The translations under genes and the position numbers were made by a program. 64,000 nucleotides of DNA from an uncultured Desulfovibrio sp. (lineage in GTDB: Bacteria > Desulfobacterota > Desulfovibrionia > Desulfovibrionales > Desulfovibrionaceae), in assembly GCF_944324505.1 (NCBI RefSeq), contig NZ_CALUWO010000001.1, forward strand, positions 62,001 to 126,000, written 5' to 3'. Every line of letters begins with the position of its first letter. The stretch's first letter is position 1. Below, piece after piece: positions 52,512-61,111 of this stretch. Below the pieces are notes generated by a model. The model had not been told where the DNA came from and ran no database searches. It was given only the letters and a program-made list of their open reading frames with translations.

Positions 52512-53239
52512 CACAGCCCATTTTCAGTCTGGAAAACGTCAGCATTGCCCACGAGCCGGCGCCGGCTCTGCCGGTGCTGGAAGAGGTGAACCTTTCCCTG
52601 CTGCCGGGCGAGCACATTGGCCTGTATGGTCCCAACGGCTGCGGCAAGACCACGCTGCTGCGCTGCATCACCGGTCTGCACCGTGCCCGGCGCGGCATTG
52701 TGCGCTTTCATGGCCAGATTCTCCAGCGCGAGGAGGACTATCACGCCCTGCGCTGCGCCGTGGGCTTTGTGCTGCAACAGGCGGAGGATCAGCTGTTTTT
52801 CCCCACAGTGCTGGAGGATGTGGCCTTTGGCCCGCTGAATCTGGGACTTTCGCCCCGGGAGGCACGGGAGCGCGCGCTGGAAACTCTGACCGCCCTGGGG
52901 CTGGAGGGATTTGAAAAGCGCCAGACCCATCGCCTGTCAGGCGGAGAAAAAAAGCTGGTTTCCCTGGCCGGGGTACTGGCCATGCGCCCGGAAGCCCTGC
53001 TGCTGGATGAACCCACCAATACTCTGGATGCCGCAGCCCGCCAGCGCCTGACCGACATCCTTGCCACCCTGCCGACAGCGCGCATCACCATTTCCCATGA
53101 CTGGGACTTTCTTACCCGCGTGAGCAGCCGCTTCATGACTATCGTGGACCGCCGCCTCTGCTTCAGTGCGCCCAGCTTTGCCCACAGTCATCTGCATGCC
53201 CATCCGCACGGCAATGATCCCCACCAGCACGACCTCTAG
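52508..53239 (+). CDS. cbiO: ECF transporter ATPase CbiO with histidine-rich tail
   Basis: A 243-residue ABC ATPase. Walker A GPNGCGKTT, Q-loop LQQAEDQ, signature RLSGGEKKLV, Walker B LLLDEPTN and the H-loop ITISHDWDFL are intact. The last 20 residues are very histidine-rich (HSHLHAHPHGN, then HQHDL), a likely nickel or cobalt chelating tail not usual in CbiO. It energises uptake through CbiM-CbiQ and may hold or sense imported metal. Last gene of the cbiMQO operon; no clear terminator follows. Confidence 0.94.
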   Translation: MTQPIFSLENVSIAHEPAPALPVLEEVNLSLLPGEHIGLYGPNGCGKTTLLRCITGLHRARRGIVRFHGQILQREEDYHALRCAVGFVLQQAEDQLFFPTVLEDVAFGPLNLGLSPREARERALETLTALGLEGFEKRQTHRLSGGEKKLVSLAGVLAMRPEALLLDEPTNTLDAAARQRLTDILATLPTARITISHDWDFLTRVSSRFMTIVDRRLCFSAPSFAHSHLHAHPHGNDPHQHDL

Positions 53240-53597
53240 CGCCGGCTCGCCCCACTGGCGGGCATCAGGACAGGACACTCCCGCATAGCGTTTTCTGCCC
53301 GGGCTTCCGGCGGCTCAGCCCGGAAGAACGGACCAGCATCCCTTCGGCAAGGCCGCCTTTTCCTGAAAAGGCGCAGGCCGGAGCGGGACCAGACGGCGCG
53401 AGAAAAAGGAACATCCTGCGCCAAGGCGGCAGGCCCTTTCCCCGCTGAAACGTCGGCGGCAACATGCGCCGGGGACATTGACCTGTTGACCGCCTGTGGC
53501 TATGGTCCTTTATGGAGTTTCTTCCGGTCATACCCTGCGGGCACGGCTGCCACGGGGCAGACCGCCCGTCACTACGGCACAAGAGGTTGCCGCACCC
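53240..53597. other. Intergenic region before the pseudouridine synthase gene
   Basis: About 360 GC-rich bases without a credible gene; only the promoter at 53478-53506 is recognisable. Confidence 0.5.
53478..53506 (+). promoter_or_regulatory. Candidate promoter of the pseudouridine synthase gene
   Basis: TTGACC, 17-base spacer, TATGGT, about 90 bases before the ATG at 53598. Confidence 0.5.
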
Positions 53598-54554
53598 ATG
53601 TCCGACTCCCCCGACATACCGTCTCGCGGCGTCTCCGCCGGAGACGCCACCAACAGTTTCACCGTACAGGCCACGGAAAGCGACCAGAAGCTGCTCCAGC
53701 TGCTTCAGCGCCGCCTCGGCCTGCCCCAGGGCCTGCTGCACCGCTGGATACGCACCGGGCAGGTCCGTCTCAATGGCGGCCGCGCCAAGGCCTTTGCCAT
53801 TGTACATACAGGCGACATGGTGCGCCTGCCTCCCTTTGCCCTGTCCATGGCCCACAAGAGCACCCCGGCCAGACCGCAGACAGAGCGTCCGCCCCTGCCG
53901 CCTCTCATCGGCACCTCCGGGGACCTCTGGGCCTTCAACAAGCCCTCCGGCCTGCCCAGCCAGCCCGGCACCGGCCATGACGACAGCCTTTCCGGGCGCC
54001 TGGCCCGCTACTATGCCGGCCAGCCCTTCATTCCCACGCCCATCCACCGCCTGGACAAGGGGACATCCGGCATCCTGCTGGTGGCCGGCAGCTTTACCGT
54101 GCTGCGCACCATGACCGGCGCCCTGCGGGAACGCAATTTTCATAAGGAATATCTCACCTGGGTCAGCGGACACTGGCCGTATGCCGAAGCCCGCCGTTTT
54201 ACGCACTGGCTGCGCAAGGAAGGACAGGGCGGCTACGAAAAGGTGCGCGTCAGCGAGCAGCCCGGCGACGGCCTGGTGGCTGCGCTGACCGTACTGCCCC
54301 TGCGGCGGGAACGCCAGGCCAGCCTGCTCCAGGTGCTGCTGCATACCGGCCGAACCCATCAGATCCGCGCCCAGCTGGGCTTTCTGGGCTATCCCGTGCT
54401 GGGAGATACCAAATATGGCAGGGGGCCGCGCCATCAGCGCATGTTGCTGCATGCCCTGCGCGTCATCCTGCCGGACGGCACACACTTTGCCTGCCTGCCG
54501 GACTGGGGCGGTCCTTTTCATATCGACGGCATGCCCTCGCCCCTGGCCGGCTGA
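53598..54554 (+). CDS. RluA/RluC-type pseudouridine synthase
   Basis: A 318-residue enzyme. An N-terminal S4-like RNA-binding segment (about 25-75: LLQLLQRRLGLPQGLLHRWIRTGQVRLNG in parts) precedes the catalytic domain with HRLDKGTSGILLVA (catalytic aspartate) and LLHTGRTHQIRAQLGFLGYPVLGD in parts. It isomerises specific uridines in 23S rRNA or tRNA; the architecture fits RluC/RluD more than RluA, but the target position is unknown. The ATG at 53598 has GAGG somewhat far upstream. Confidence 0.9.
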   Translation: MSDSPDIPSRGVSAGDATNSFTVQATESDQKLLQLLQRRLGLPQGLLHRWIRTGQVRLNGGRAKAFAIVHTGDMVRLPPFALSMAHKSTPARPQTERPPLPPLIGTSGDLWAFNKPSGLPSQPGTGHDDSLSGRLARYYAGQPFIPTPIHRLDKGTSGILLVAGSFTVLRTMTGALRERNFHKEYLTWVSGHWPYAEARRFTHWLRKEGQGGYEKVRVSEQPGDGLVAALTVLPLRRERQASLLQVLLHTGRTHQIRAQLGFLGYPVLGDTKYGRGPRHQRMLLHALRVILPDGTHFACLPDWGGPFHIDGMPSPLAG

Positions 54555-54847
54555 TTTGGCCTGAAACTGTGCCTGCTGCCTCATGCAGACAGGCACAGCG
54601 CTACATGCGGCATGCGCACTTCCCGGAGGTGATGCCCGGCGGGCCTGTCCTGCCCTCTCCACAATCCATATCTGCTGACGCACCATGATCGCGACACGGG
54701 GCACCCGCCACGGCAGCGGGCCAGCCGGATGATTCCTTCCCCGCCCTGCGTCCCTGCCGCTCTCCGCCTGTCGTACCGCCTGTCGTTCAGGCAGGTCCCG
54801 TGCCCCGCACGCGCATACACCACTGGCCTGTTGCGGAGGTTACGACC

Positions 54848-55603
54848 ATGAGCATCTTTCTTTCCATGCTGCTGCTCGGCGGCGTCATCGGCTGTCTGGG
54901 TGTCGGCGGTTCCGGTCTGTCTGTCATCATTCTGAGTCTGGGCTTCCATGTTCCGGTGCATACGGCCCTGGGCGTATCCATGGCCGTCATGGCCTTTACC
55001 ATGGCCTCGGGAACCTTCAGCCATTTCCGGGGGGGCCGCGTGCTGCCTGCCCTGGGCATCCGCATCGGGCTGTTCGGCGCGCTGGGCGCCTTTACGGGCG
55101 CCCATCTGGCCGTGCATATACGGGGAGAGCATCTGCTGCTTGTCACGGCCTCTGCCCAGTTTCTTTCGGGCATTCTCATCTACTACCGTGTGTTCCGCAT
55201 GCGGCCCCCCAGCACGGGCAGTGGCGCCGGCATCAGCTACCGGCCCGCCATCCTGTGGCTGCTGTGCATGCTTCTGGGGCTGTTCAACGGCATGGTTGCC
55301 TCCCTGTGCGGCGTCGGCTCTGCGGCCTTTCTCCAGTTCTGCCTCATGGCCATCTTCCGCATCAGCATCTATGAAACCATTGGCACCACCATGCTTGTCA
55401 TCATGCCCATTGCCCTGCTGGGCGGCGCGGGCTTCCTGAGCACGGGGCATCTGGATGCCGGCATTTTCCTCGCCACGCTGGCCGGACAGATGATCGGCGC
55501 CTTTCTGGGCGCCAAGCTGACGCCGCGTATCCCCCTGCCCTGCCTCAAGGTCTGCATGGTGGCCTGCCCCATACTGGGCGGCCTGGTGATTCTGCTGCGC
55601 TAG
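54848..55603 (+). CDS. TSUP/TauE-SafE family permease
   Basis: A 251-residue membrane protein with about eight helices in two halves, each starting with a glycine-rich family motif (LGVGGSGLSVIILS and LCGVGSAAFLQF). TauE/SafE members export or import sulfite, sulfoacetate, thiosulfate or other organosulfur anions. In a sulfate reducer handling of sulfite or sulfonates is plausible but unproven. GGAGG lies eight bases before the ATG at 54848. Single gene. Confidence 0.88.
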   Translation: MSIFLSMLLLGGVIGCLGVGGSGLSVIILSLGFHVPVHTALGVSMAVMAFTMASGTFSHFRGGRVLPALGIRIGLFGALGAFTGAHLAVHIRGEHLLLVTASAQFLSGILIYYRVFRMRPPSTGSGAGISYRPAILWLLCMLLGLFNGMVASLCGVGSAAFLQFCLMAIFRISIYETIGTTMLVIMPIALLGGAGFLSTGHLDAGIFLATLAGQMIGAFLGAKLTPRIPLPCLKVCMVACPILGGLVILLR

Positions 55604-55968
55604 AACCAGACGCAGCGGCGTGCCCTCCGTGAGGCACTGACACGTTGCCCAGGCCTGCCACCGGGTACGGCGCCGGACGACGACAGACGCCGCTGTGGCG
55701 GCATGCCGCACGGTTCCCGGCGCCCAAAACGGCGCCAGGCAGACGCTGCCTCCCTTTCCCCGCCCAGGTTGCCGGGCATGCAGAAACATGTTCATCCCGG
55801 CCGGCTGTCTGCCCCTGCCGCAGCAGCCGGTCCGCACGCCGTCACGGGTCTGTCGGCATCGTATCCCGTTCCGGGCGACACCCCCTGGCCACAGACTGCC
55901 TGTCCAGAATATACCTCCCGGATAGTTGTCAATAAAAAAAGAATAATTCACATAACCATACGAAATTC

Positions 55969-55997
55969 ATTGATAAACATTAAATTTTATTATCAAT
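55969..55997 (+). promoter_or_regulatory. AT-rich inverted repeat upstream of katA
   Basis: Perfect 8-bp arms ATTGATAA/TTATCAAT separated by 13 bases; adjacent to the Fur/PerR-like palindrome. It may hold the -35 (TTGATA) of the katA promoter. Confidence 0.4.
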
Positions 55998-56016
55998 AAT
56001 AGTAATTATTACTATT
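55998..56016 (+). promoter_or_regulatory. Fur/PerR-type operator of katA
   Basis: A perfect 9-1-9 palindrome AATAGTAATTATTACTATT. Its 7-1-7 core matches the layout of PerR and Fur boxes. It lies 94 bp before the katA start. Confidence 0.65.
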
Positions 56017-56109
56017 TACTTTTACTCACCCTTGTGCCATGTTGGCCTCGAACGGTAGCCATACCGCTTGTTCGCTCCCCTTCACCCATAACCGCAAGGA
56101 GAACGCATC

Positions 56110-57567
56110 ATGTCGGACAGCAAAGACCTTCTCACCAATAACGCTGGCGCACCTGTGGCCAACAACAATCATGCCCTTACCGCCGGGCCGCGTGGTCCCC
56201 TGCTCATACAGGATGTCTGGTTTCAGGAAAAACTTGCCCATTTTGACCGCGAGGTCATTCCCGAACGGCGCATGCACGCCAAAGGGTCCGGCGCATACGG
56301 CACCTTTACGGTCACCCAGGACGTGACGGCCTATACCCGGGCCTCGCTTTTTGCCGAAATCGGCAAGAAAACGGAGGTATTTGTCCGCTTTTCCACCGTG
56401 GCGGGGGAGCGCGGCGCAGCAGATGCCGAACGTGACATCCGCGGCTTTGCCGTCAAATTCTATACGGACCAGGGCAACTGGGACATGGTGGGCAACAATA
56501 CGCCCGTCTTTTTCCTGCGGGACCCGCTGAAATTCCCGGACCTGAACCATGTGGTCAAGCGCAATCCGCGCACCAACATGCACAGCGCCAGGGACAACTG
56601 GGATTTCTGGACCCTGCTGCCCGAAGCTCTGCACCAGATCACCGTGGTCATGAGCGATCGCGGAATTCCGGCCAGCTACCGGCACATGCACGGTTTCGGC
56701 AGCCATACCTACAGCCTGATCAATGCCGAAAACAAGCGCTTCTGGGTCAAGTTCCACTTCAAGAGCCAGCAGGGCATCAGGAATCTGACGGACGCCGAAG
56801 CCCAGGAACTCATCGGGCGCGATCGCGACAGCCATCAGCGCGACCTCTATGAACATATCGAAAAGGGCGACTATCCACGCTGGACGCTCTATTTCCAGGT
56901 CATGCCCGAAGAGGATGCCGAAAAACTCCCCTACCATCCCTTTGACCTGACCAAGGTCTGGTACCATGCCGATTATCCGCTCATGGAAGTGGGCGTGCTG
57001 GAACTGAACCGCAATCCCGAGAACTACTTTGCGGAAGTGGAACAGGCGGCCTTCAATCCGGCCAATCTGGTTCCCGGCATCGGCGTCTCGCCGGACAAGA
57101 TGTTGCAGGGGCGCCTCTTCTCCTACGGGGACGCCCAGCGCTACCGCCTTGGCGTCAACCATCATCTGATTCCGGTCAACAGGCCGCGCTGCCCCTTCCA
57201 CAGCTTCCACCGTGACGGCCAGATGCGCGTGGATGGCAACTACGGCAGCCATACAAGCTATGAACCCAACAGTGACGGCGCATGGAAGGAACAGCCGGAC
57301 TTTGCGGAACCGCCCCTGAAAATCAGCGGCGATGCGGCCCGCTGGGACTACCCTTGCGATGACGCCGACTACTTCGAGCAGCCGGGGCGGCTCTTCCGCC
57401 TCATGACGCCGGAACAGCGGGAAGCCCTGTTCGGCAATACGGCCCGGGCGCTGGGCGATGCCCCCACGGAAATCAAGCTGCGGCATATCCGCAACTGCGC
57501 CAAGGCGGACCCGGCCTACGGCGCGGGCGTGGCACGGGCCTGCGGCCTTGACGACAGCCTTATCTAG
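56110..57567 (+). CDS. katA: Catalase (clade 3 small-subunit type)
   Basis: A 485-residue monofunctional haem catalase that breaks down H2O2. The distal histidine is His56 in [12 protein letters not shown], with the asparagine in [11 protein letters not shown] and the proximal haem tyrosine in [14 protein letters not shown]. The NADPH-type core is complete and the length fits small-subunit catalases. AAGGAG precedes the ATG. The AT-rich upstream region with a PerR/Fur-like palindrome implies peroxide- or iron-responsive control. Catalase is patchy among Desulfovibrio, so transfer is possible. Confidence 0.97.
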   Translation: MSDSKDLLTNNAGAPVANNNHALTAGPRGPLLIQDVWFQEKLAHFDREVIPERRMHAKGSGAYGTFTVTQDVTAYTRASLFAEIGKKTEVFVRFSTVAGERGAADAERDIRGFAVKFYTDQGNWDMVGNNTPVFFLRDPLKFPDLNHVVKRNPRTNMHSARDNWDFWTLLPEALHQITVVMSDRGIPASYRHMHGFGSHTYSLINAENKRFWVKFHFKSQQGIRNLTDAEAQELIGRDRDSHQRDLYEHIEKGDYPRWTLYFQVMPEEDAEKLPYHPFDLTKVWYHADYPLMEVGVLELNRNPENYFAEVEQAAFNPANLVPGIGVSPDKMLQGRLFSYGDAQRYRLGVNHHLIPVNRPRCPFHSFHRDGQMRVDGNYGSHTSYEPNSDGAWKEQPDFAEPPLKISGDAARWDYPCDDADYFEQPGRLFRLMTPEQREALFGNTARALGDAPTEIKLRHIRNCAKADPAYGAGVARACGLDDSLI

Positions 57568-57584
57568 CCTCTCCCGCACAAATG

Positions 57585-57618
57585 GGGGGCGCGACGGCCA
57601 CCTTGCCGCCGCGCCCCC
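57585..57618. terminator. GC hairpin between convergent katA and trpA
   Basis: A 14-bp stem with one mismatch (GGGGGCGCGACGGC with GCCGCCGCGCCCCC), seven-base loop, no T-tract. Possibly stops both transcripts with Rho or protects their ends. Confidence 0.45.
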
Positions 57619-57665
57619 GCATAACGACGCCTCCCTGCCTGCGCAGCGCGCAGGCGCTGACCCGT

Positions 57666-58433
57666 TTATTTCCAGCGGGCAATGAAGTCCGCAGCGCTGT
57701 TTCCCTCATCCAGCCAGCGCAGAAGGGCGCTGCCGAATACGGCGGCATCGGGACGGGCATCCGGCGGCAAATCCTCGATCTGCTCCGGTTTGGACAGGCC
57801 GAAGCCCAGCGCCAGCGGCAGGGAAAAGACGGAACGTGCCCGGCGCATGGTTTCCGCCACCTGCGGCGCAAGCTGCGAGCGCTGCCCCGTGGTGCCCATG
57901 ACCGACACCACATAGACGTACGCCTGGCTCACGTCCGCATAGAGCCGCATGCGCTCCTCGGAAGTATTGGGGCCTACCAGCGCGATGAGGGCTATGCCCT
58001 GCGCGGCCAGCAGGGCGCGCAATTCGCCTGCCTCCTCATAGGGCAGATCCGGCACGATGACACCATGAACGCCGGCACGGGCCGCATCCACGGCAAACTT
58101 GCCCAGCCCGTATTGCAGAATGGGATTGTAATAGCCCATGAGCACCATGCCGCAATGGAAGAAATCCTTGCGTTCCTCCAGCTCGCCCAGCAGCCGGGTC
58201 AGGCTCATGCCGTCGCTGAGCACACGGCGCGAGGCTTCCTCCACCACCGGGCCGTCGGCCACAGGGTCGGAAAAGGGGATGCCGATCTCGATGATGTCCG
58301 CACCGCCTTCATCCAGTTCCTGAATGGCGGGCCAGAAGCTGCCGTCATCCGGGAATCCGGCAGTCACAAAGGGAATAAGGGCCAGTCGTCCGGCTTCGCG
58401 CGCAGCGCGAATCTTTTGTTCAAGGATGTGCAT
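57666..58433 (-). CDS. trpA: Tryptophan synthase alpha chain
   Basis: A 255-residue TIM barrel that releases indole from indole-3-glycerol phosphate. LIPFVTAGFPDDGSF and the catalytic-glutamate segment IIEIGIPFSDPVADGPVV (in part), plus YYNPILQYG and the phosphate loop GFGLSKPEQI, are present. It forms the alpha2beta2 complex with TrpB encoded 12 bp upstream. Last gene of the operon. Confidence 0.98.
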   Translation of the reverse strand: MHILEQKIRAAREAGRLALIPFVTAGFPDDGSFWPAIQELDEGGADIIEIGIPFSDPVADGPVVEEASRRVLSDGMSLTRLLGELEERKDFFHCGMVLMGYYNPILQYGLGKFAVDAARAGVHGVIVPDLPYEEAGELRALLAAQGIALIALVGPNTSEERMRLYADVSQAYVYVVSVMGTTGQRSQLAPQVAETMRRARSVFSLPLALGFGLSKPEQIEDLPPDARPDAAVFGSALLRWLDEGNSAADFIARWK

Positions 58434-58445
58434 ACCGATAACCTC

Positions 58446-59636
58446 CTAGGCCAGTTCGCCGACTTCGGGCATGTTCAGCGCCTTGCGCACGATGACCATA
58501 TCCTTGTCTCCTCGACCGGACAGGTTGACCACCACCTTGCTGCCGGGGGCAAATTCCTCGGCATGGTCCAGTACCCAGGCCAGCGCATGGGAGGATTCCA
58601 GGGCCGGCAGGATGCCTTCGCTGCGGCACAGGCGCTGGAAGGCCGCCAGGGCGCGCTGGTCGCGTACCATGACATAGCGCACACGGCCCGTCTTGTGCAG
58701 ATGGGCATGTTCCGGTCCCACGCCGGGATAGTCCAGACCGGCCGCAATGGAGTGGGAAGGCTCGATCTGTCCGTCGGGATTCTGCAACAGCATGGTGTGG
58801 CAGCCATGCAGCACCCCCGGTGTCCCCAGGCTGAGGGGCGCGGAATTGAAGCAGCCCGTCTCGCCCGTGCCGGCGGCCTCCACCCCGATGAGATGTACGG
58901 AAGGTTCCTCGATGAAGCGGGCAAACATACCGATGGCATTGGAGCCGCCCCCCACGCAGGCCACCACCGCGTCAGGAAGCTGTCCGGCCTTTTCGCGCAT
59001 CTGCTGGGCCGTCTCCTGGCCGATGATCTGCTGGAACAGACGCACCAGCGTGGGGAAGGGATGCGGACCGGCCGCCGTGCCGAAACAGTAGTGCGTGGTC
59101 TGCTGGCTGGAAATCCAGGCGCGTAGGGCCTCGTTGATGGCATCCTTGAGCGTGCGTGTGCCGCTGTCCACGGGAACTACCTTGGCCCCCAGCAGGCGCA
59201 TGCGCATGACGTTGGGGGCCTGCCGTTCCACGTCTTCCGCGCCCATGTAGACCGTGCACTCCATGCCCAGGCGAGCTGCCGCCACGGCCGTGGCCACCCC
59301 GTGCTGACCGGCCCCGGTTTCGGCCACCAGGGCCGTCTTGCCCATGTATTTGGCCATGAGGGCCTGGCCCAGGGTATTGTTGATCTTGTGCGCCCCAGAG
59401 TGCAGCAGGTCCTCGCGCTTGAGCCACAGCTCGATGCCCAGTTCCTCCGAAAGGCGGGGGCAGAAGGTCAGCGGCGTGGGCCGCCCGGCATAGTCATGCA
59501 GCAGGGACTGCAACTCCCCCTGAAAACGGGGGCTGGGCACAATGCTGTGCATGGCCTCTTCCACTTCCAGCAGCGGCGGCATGAGCAGCTCCGGAACGAA
59601 GCAGCCGCCGAATTCTCCGAAATAGCTCTCCTTCAT
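58446..59636 (-). CDS. trpB: Tryptophan synthase beta chain
   Basis: A 396-residue PLP enzyme that joins indole and serine. The PLP lysine is in [13 protein letters not shown], with [20 protein letters not shown] and SGRGDKDM, all typical of the TrpB1 group with the COMM domain for TrpA contact. Starts three bases past trpF. Confidence 0.98.
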   Translation of the reverse strand: MKESYFGEFGGCFVPELLMPPLLEVEEAMHSIVPSPRFQGELQSLLHDYAGRPTPLTFCPRLSEELGIELWLKREDLLHSGAHKINNTLGQALMAKYMGKTALVAETGAGQHGVATAVAAARLGMECTVYMGAEDVERQAPNVMRMRLLGAKVVPVDSGTRTLKDAINEALRAWISSQQTTHYCFGTAAGPHPFPTLVRLFQQIIGQETAQQMREKAGQLPDAVVACVGGGSNAIGMFARFIEEPSVHLIGVEAAGTGETGCFNSAPLSLGTPGVLHGCHTMLLQNPDGQIEPSHSIAAGLDYPGVGPEHAHLHKTGRVRYVMVRDQRALAAFQRLCRSEGILPALESSHALAWVLDHAEEFAPGSKVVVNLSGRGDKDMVIVRKALNMPEVGELA

Positions 59637-59639
59637 GGA

Positions 59640-60284
59640 TTATCCTCCCAGCGGCGGAACGGGCTGACGCATGGCCCGCAGCACTGCCGCCATTTTTTCG
59701 TGATTCTTGATGCCCGGCGCATCCTCCACACCGGAATTGATGTCCAGCCCATCGGGACGGCAGCAGGTCAGGGCCTGCGCCACGCCGGTCGGGTCCAGAC
59801 CGCCGGCCAGCAGCCAGGGGCGCGGCAGGTCTGCCCGCGAAAGCGCGGCAAGGTCCTGCCAGTTCAGGGTCTTTCCGCTGCCGCCGCCCTGCAGGCCCGC
59901 ATCCAGAAGATACCAGGCACAGGCAGGCGCTGCCGCGCGCATGGCCCGCAGCAGATCGTCCAGGCCGGCATGGCGCTGCGGCCAGAAGACCCGGATAATC
60001 CGCTCTGCTCCGATGCGGCGTGCGCAGGCATCATCATCCTGTGCGCCGTGCAGCTGGGCATAGTCCAGGCGGGCACGGCGCATGATGTCTGCAATGGCCT
60101 CACTGTCCTGTTCCACAAAAACCCCCACCCGCGCAAGTCCCCCGCTGCGCAGGCGGGCCACCTGCTCCGGCTGCACCGCACGGGGGCTGCGGGCATGAAA
60201 GATGAATCCCAGCATGTCGGCCCCCAGGGCCACGGCCCTGTCCACATCTTCCTGCCGGGTCAGGCCGCAGAATTTCACGCGCAT
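59640..60284 (-). CDS. trpF: Phosphoribosylanthranilate isomerase
   Basis: A 214-residue TIM barrel beginning MRVKFCGLTRQEDVDRA, where the cysteine is the catalytic base, with VGVFVEQ, LDYAQLHG, LLDAG and LAGGLDPTGVAQA. It overlaps trpC by 10 bp, so translation is coupled. Confidence 0.96.
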   Translation of the reverse strand: MRVKFCGLTRQEDVDRAVALGADMLGFIFHARSPRAVQPEQVARLRSGGLARVGVFVEQDSEAIADIMRRARLDYAQLHGAQDDDACARRIGAERIIRVFWPQRHAGLDDLLRAMRAAAPACAWYLLDAGLQGGGSGKTLNWQDLAALSRADLPRPWLLAGGLDPTGVAQALTCCRPDGLDINSGVEDAPGIKNHEKMAAVLRAMRQPVPPLGG

Positions 60285-61111
60285 GCGGTGCTCCCCGCCA
60301 CGGACGGCGCAGGGGTCAGCAGGGTGCGCAGGGCTTTTCCGGGCTGACCGTCCTTCATGAGGGCCGTACCCACCAGGGCGGCACGGTACCCTGCCTCGGC
60401 GGCGGCACGCAGCTGGGCGGCATGTTCCATGCCGCTGGCGGCAATCCAGATTTCCCCGTCCTGCGGGGGGAAGCGCCGGGCGATGTCGAGACAGGCGGCA
60501 CAGTCCACGCGCAGGGTGGCCAGATCACGGGCATTGACCTGAATGATGCGCGCCCCGCTTGCACGGGCCAGCGCCAGCTCGTCCGCATCAAACACTTCCA
60601 CCACGGCCTGCATGCCCAGCGATTCGGCCTGTTCGCGCAGGCGCCGCAGCAGGGCCACGTCCGGGGTCAGGCCCACAATGAGCAGCAGGGCCGCTGCCGG
60701 CGTAGCGGCCGTGGCCGTTATCTGGAGCGGGTCAAAGAGAAAATCCTTGCGCAGCAGGGGCACGGGGCAGCCGGCATCCATAAGGGCAGCATGGGCTTCA
60801 CCAAGGTAGGCCAGCCGCCCCTGAAAGAAACGTTCCTCGCTGAGGACAGAAAGGGCGCTGGCCCCGGCCTGCGCGTACTGCCGGGCGACCTCGGCGGCCG
60901 TCAGCGCCTGGCAGATGACGCCACGGGAAGGCGAGGCCCGCTTGTATTCCGCAATGACTGCCAGCGGTGCCCCGCCGGCGGGACGACGCAGGGCCGCGAG
61001 AAAATCGCCGCGCGGTCCGGCAAAGGGCGCGGGCAGGCGCCCTTCCCGCTCCTGACGGCGCAGGGCCGCCACCTCGCCCGCCTTGGCCCAGAGAAAACGC
61101 TCAAGCCGCAT
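60275..61111 (-). CDS. trpC: Indole-3-glycerol phosphate synthase
   Basis: A 278-residue TIM barrel. VIAEYKRASPSRG and LSVLSEERFFQGRLAYL (in part), LLRKDFLFDP and INARDL-type VNARDLATL carry the catalytic Lys and Glu residues. The start at 61111 overlaps trpGD by 11 bp. It is a separate gene from trpF, unlike the fused enterobacterial form. Confidence 0.97.
   Translation of the reverse strand: MRLERFLWAKAGEVAALRRQEREGRLPAPFAGPRGDFLAALRRPAGGAPLAVIAEYKRASPSRGVICQALTAAEVARQYAQAGASALSVLSEERFFQGRLAYLGEAHAALMDAGCPVPLLRKDFLFDPLQITATAATPAAALLLIVGLTPDVALLRRLREQAESLGMQAVVEVFDADELALARASGARIIQVNARDLATLRVDCAACLDIARRFPPQDGEIWIAASGMEHAAQLRAAAEAGYRAALVGTALMKDGQPGKALRTLLTPAPSVAGSTACA

Larger units (their letters stand above)
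55604..56109. other. Intergenic region before katA with sharp base shift
   Basis: The first 310 bases are GC-rich with no gene seen. From about 55921 the sequence turns strongly AT-rich and carries two inverted repeats (separate entries) in front of the catalase gene. Confidence 0.6.
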
